Shown here piece after piece: positions 62,041-64,000 of a DNA stretch of 64,000 nucleotides. The stretch is from contig CAIMLR010000026.1 of the NCBI GenBank assembly GCA_903842345.1, positions 1 through 64,000 of the forward strand, in the 5' to 3' direction. A program made the translations under genes and the position numbers. The notes beneath the pieces are model-generated. The model was not told the DNA's origin. It saw only the letters and a list, made by a program, of their open reading frames with translations, and did not search any database. This DNA comes from an uncultured Myxococcales bacterium (lineage in GTDB: Bacteria; Myxococcota_A; UBA9042). Position 1 is the first letter of the stretch; each line of letters begins with the position of its first letter.

Positions 62041-62868
62041 ATGCGCCCTTTTCTGCCTTTTCGCCTGCTCACGGCCCTCGCCTGCCTCACCATCCCGCTG
62101 ACCGCCGTCGCGGGCGGTGACGCCTCCCTGACGCTGACCGACCCCGCCGGCGACGACAACGGCCCTGGCACCTACAAATACCCGACCGCGCCCGTCTACT
62201 CCAAAGGCAGCTTTGACCTGCGCAAGCTGGAAATCGTCGACAAGGGCGACAAGGTCGAGTTCCGCGTGACCGTCGGCGCGCGCATCGAAGACCCGTGGAA
62301 CTCCAAGGACTGGGACGGCAACGGCTTTTCCATCCAGTTCGCGCAAATCTACATCGACACCGACCATGAAGCGGGCAAGGGCTTCACCGGCCCGCTGCCG
62401 GGCTTGGGCGCGTTGAAGTGGGCCGATGACGAGGCGTGGGACAAGGTCGTCCTGCTCTCCCCGCAAGGCCGCGCCAAGCTTTCCAGCGAGTTGCGCAAGG
62501 CTGGCGCGATGAAGTCCGCGGCGATCATCCCGACCGTGACGCGCGCGCAAGGCTCCACGCTGATTGCCACGGTGAAAAAGTCCGACCTGGGCAGCACGCC
62601 GCTCAACAAGTGGGGCGTGAACGTCGCGATGCAGTCCAACGAGGGCTTCCCGCTGTCCAGCGATTTGCTGACGCGGCCGGTCAATGAAACCGGCGGCGAG
62701 CACCGCTTCGGCGGCGGCGCGGACGGCGATTGCGACCCACAAGTCATCGACATCTTTGCCGGCAAGGGCAAAGGCGACGCGAGCGAAGCGGCCGAGCAGC
62801 ACAAAGCGCTGGCGTACAAATGTGGCAGTCAAGTCGCGCACATGCCGATGATTTACCCGGGGCAGTAG
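62041..62868 (+). CDS. Secreted glucodextranase-C-like domain protein (275 aa)
   Basis: A signal peptide (to about residue 25, LTAVAGG) precedes one beta-sandwich domain. TLTDPAGDDNGPGTYKYPTAPVY, then SFDLRKLEIVDKGDKVEFRVTVG and FAQIYIDTDHEAGKGF match the C-terminal binding domain of glucodextranase-like proteins (Glucodextran_C, related to DOMON domains). Here no catalytic glycosidase part accompanies it. A Cys pair sits in the last 50 residues (GDCDPQ and KCGSQ). It is probably a carbohydrate-binding or envelope protein; it lies five bases before the barrel-like gene and the two are likely partners. Confidence 0.8.
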   Translation: MRPFLPFRLLTALACLTIPLTAVAGGDASLTLTDPAGDDNGPGTYKYPTAPVYSKGSFDLRKLEIVDKGDKVEFRVTVGARIEDPWNSKDWDGNGFSIQFAQIYIDTDHEAGKGFTGPLPGLGALKWADDEAWDKVVLLSPQGRAKLSSELRKAGAMKSAAIIPTVTRAQGSTLIATVKKSDLGSTPLNKWGVNVAMQSNEGFPLSSDLLTRPVNETGGEHRFGGGADGDCDPQVIDIFAGKGKGDASEAAEQHKALAYKCGSQVAHMPMIYPGQ

Positions 62869-62872
62869 CAGG

Positions 62873-64000
62873 ATGCCCAAGCACTTCCGCGCATGCCCGC
62901 GCCTCGTGGCCCTGCTCTGCCTCGCGTCCAGCGTCTGGGCCGGCGCCGCGTTCGCGGACTTGGCGAAATTCGAGATCGACGGCCGCATCTACACCAAGCA
63001 CATGTACCAGAACGACGACAGCCAGGGCATCCTCTCCCTCGGCAATCCGTTCTGGCCGGACAAGGTCTCCGGCCACAACGGCGTCGGCTCGGAATTTGAG
63101 CTGTCGTTCCGCGGCAAAGTCAGCGACTCCGTCGAAGCCGGCGCGCGCATCGCATCCCGCTTTGGCCAACGCTGGCAGGATTGGTGGGAATCCGGCGCGA
63201 GCGATTTTGGCGGTCAGGAAAACACGTCAGGCGACTCCGCCGGCATGAACCGCGCGGCGTACATGCAGTTGCGCGGCTCGTACGTGCAGTTGAACACGCG
63301 GATGCCCGGCTTGGACTGGTTCCGGGTCGGCAGCTCCGATTTTGGCATGTTCAACCCGTGGACCGTCGGCAAGGTCCGCTACATCGACCGCGACAATGGC
63401 CGCGGCTATTTCGCCTCGGGCCACTTTGGCAAGGACGACCAGTTCCAGTACCACGCCGGCATCATCGCGATGCCCAAGCTCTTCGTCGGTCCGGGCTGGT
63501 CCACGGGCCTGGGCGACCCGAACCTCGGCGGCAACGCGTTTTGGTCGCGCGACTGGGCGTATGCGGCGTCCGTGCGCTGGCAGCCGCGCGAGGAGACAAC
63601 CGTGCGCTGGGTCGCCGACTTCACGCAGGATTTGGAGGTCGACAAGGCTGATGCCGACGCCGTCGGCTCGACCAACCCGACGTGTCTCGACCAGCTCGGC
63701 CAGGCGATTCCCGGCTGCGTCATCAACCACGCGGTCGACATGCTCTCGCGCTACTCGAGCTGGAACTCGACGCTCGACATCGACCACACGTTCCTCGACG
63801 TCTGGCGCGTCCAAGGCCTCATCGCGCTGAGCGGCCAGCGCATCGACCCGACGCTCGCGGCCAACGGCGTCGCGCTCAACCAAGGCGTCTTTCCGCTTGT
63901 CTACAAGGACACGGACGCGTTTGCCGGCACGCTGCGGCTGACCGGCAACGACCCATGGGGCACAGGTCTCACGCTGCAAGCCGAGTACTTCAACATCGGC
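62873..64000 (+). CDS. Outer-membrane barrel-like protein, 3-prime end beyond window
   Basis: An uninterrupted reading frame from ATG at 62873 to the window edge (376 codons) with no stop. A signal peptide (about 1-28, ending in GAAFA) is followed by aromatic-rich alternating strands typical of outer-membrane beta barrels (KFEIDGRIYTKHMYQND, SEFELSFRGKVSDSVEAGARI, YMQLRGSYVQL, WAYAASVRWQPREETTVRW). Strand ends carry many Trp and Tyr. There is one Cys pair near 263-272. I cannot name the family. It follows the glucodextranase-C-like gene after four bases, suggesting a carbohydrate-linked channel or surface assembly. Confidence 0.75.
   Translation, partial: MPKHFRACPRLVALLCLASSVWAGAAFADLAKFEIDGRIYTKHMYQNDDSQGILSLGNPFWPDKVSGHNGVGSEFELSFRGKVSDSVEAGARIASRFGQRWQDWWESGASDFGGQENTSGDSAGMNRAAYMQLRGSYVQLNTRMPGLDWFRVGSSDFGMFNPWTVGKVRYIDRDNGRGYFASGHFGKDDQFQYHAGIIAMPKLFVGPGWSTGLGDPNLGGNAFWSRDWAYAASVRWQPREETTVRWVADFTQDLEVDKADADAVGSTNPTCLDQLGQAIPGCVINHAVDMLSRYSSWNSTLDIDHTFLDVWRVQGLIALSGQRIDPTLAANGVALNQGVFPLVYKDTDAFAGTLRLTGNDPWGTGLTLQAEYFNIG

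Overview
The window reads as chromosomal DNA of a high-GC (roughly two thirds G+C), Gram-negative, myxobacterium-like organism (Myxococcota or a close deltaproteobacterial relative). The evidence is a 1238-aa FG-GAP-type protein ending in a MYXO-CTERM-like tail (Gly-Cys-Gly-Cys, hydrophobic helix, Arg-rich end), many lipoproteins whose Cys is followed by Gly/Asp/Ser/Thr-rich linkers, HEAT-repeat lipoproteins, an FHA protein and PilZ-type proteins. I see no rRNA, tRNA, CRISPR array, intact insertion sequence, integrase or origin. Coding density is high and genes lie in head-to-tail runs with many 1-11 bp overlaps (ATGA, GTGA, TGATG), so translational coupling is common.

Layout. 0.2-1.65 kb (-): two coupled lipoproteins, one internally duplicated. 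2.0-5.6 kb (+): biotin carboxylase, biotin carrier protein, prmA, rsmE. 6.0-7.0 kb (+): LysM/M74 murein endopeptidase behind an AT-rich leader. 7.0-8.9 kb (-): alpha/beta hydrolase and an RlmL-like methyltransferase, divergent from a large lipoprotein (9.0-11.6 kb, +). 11.7-14.3 kb: TPR-like protein (-), uridine kinase (+) and a stand-alone contractile-injection/phage tube protein (+). 14.3-14.9 kb: non-coding, strongly structured. 14.9-29.9 kb: a long minus-strand block with a PilZ-like protein, exported glutaredoxin, two HEAT proteins, M50 protease, a polytopic membrane protein, fumC, a membrane pseudokinase, class II aldolase, DUF4403 lipoprotein, FKBP, metallophosphoesterase, a hypothetical protein and an SDR protein. 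30.1-36.1 kb: desaturase (+), MYXO-CTERM protein and VWA protein (-). 36.2-46.6 kb (+): glpD, inositol-monophosphatase-like protein, small lipoprotein plus CPBP protease, argG, prs, TonB-like protein, peptidase-MA protein and an unknown protein. 46.6-47.7 kb (-): two small coupled genes. 47.7-54.4 kb (+): gldA/gldF/gldG-like ABC system, DUF4340 protein, LolD-like ATPase. 54.9-58.8 kb: AT-hook protein (+), then PilZ and FHA/polyproline/coiled-coil proteins (-). 59.0-62.0 kb (+): dnaK and a zinc-finger-less dnaJ. 62.0-64.0 kb (+): a glucodextranase-C-like secreted protein and an outer-membrane-barrel-like protein cut by the window edge.

Most of the window is housekeeping and envelope biology: carboxylase subunits, translation-factor and rRNA methylation, fumarase, arginine and PRPP synthesis, pyrimidine salvage, chaperones, lipoproteins and proteases. 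The items most worth a second look are the hairpin-rich non-coding element at 14.3-14.9 kb beside the orphan tube gene, the eight-AT-hook protein, the FHA-polyproline-coiled-coil protein beside a PilZ protein, the membrane pseudokinase, and the dyad-rich dnaK leader. None is proven to be a new system from sequence alone.
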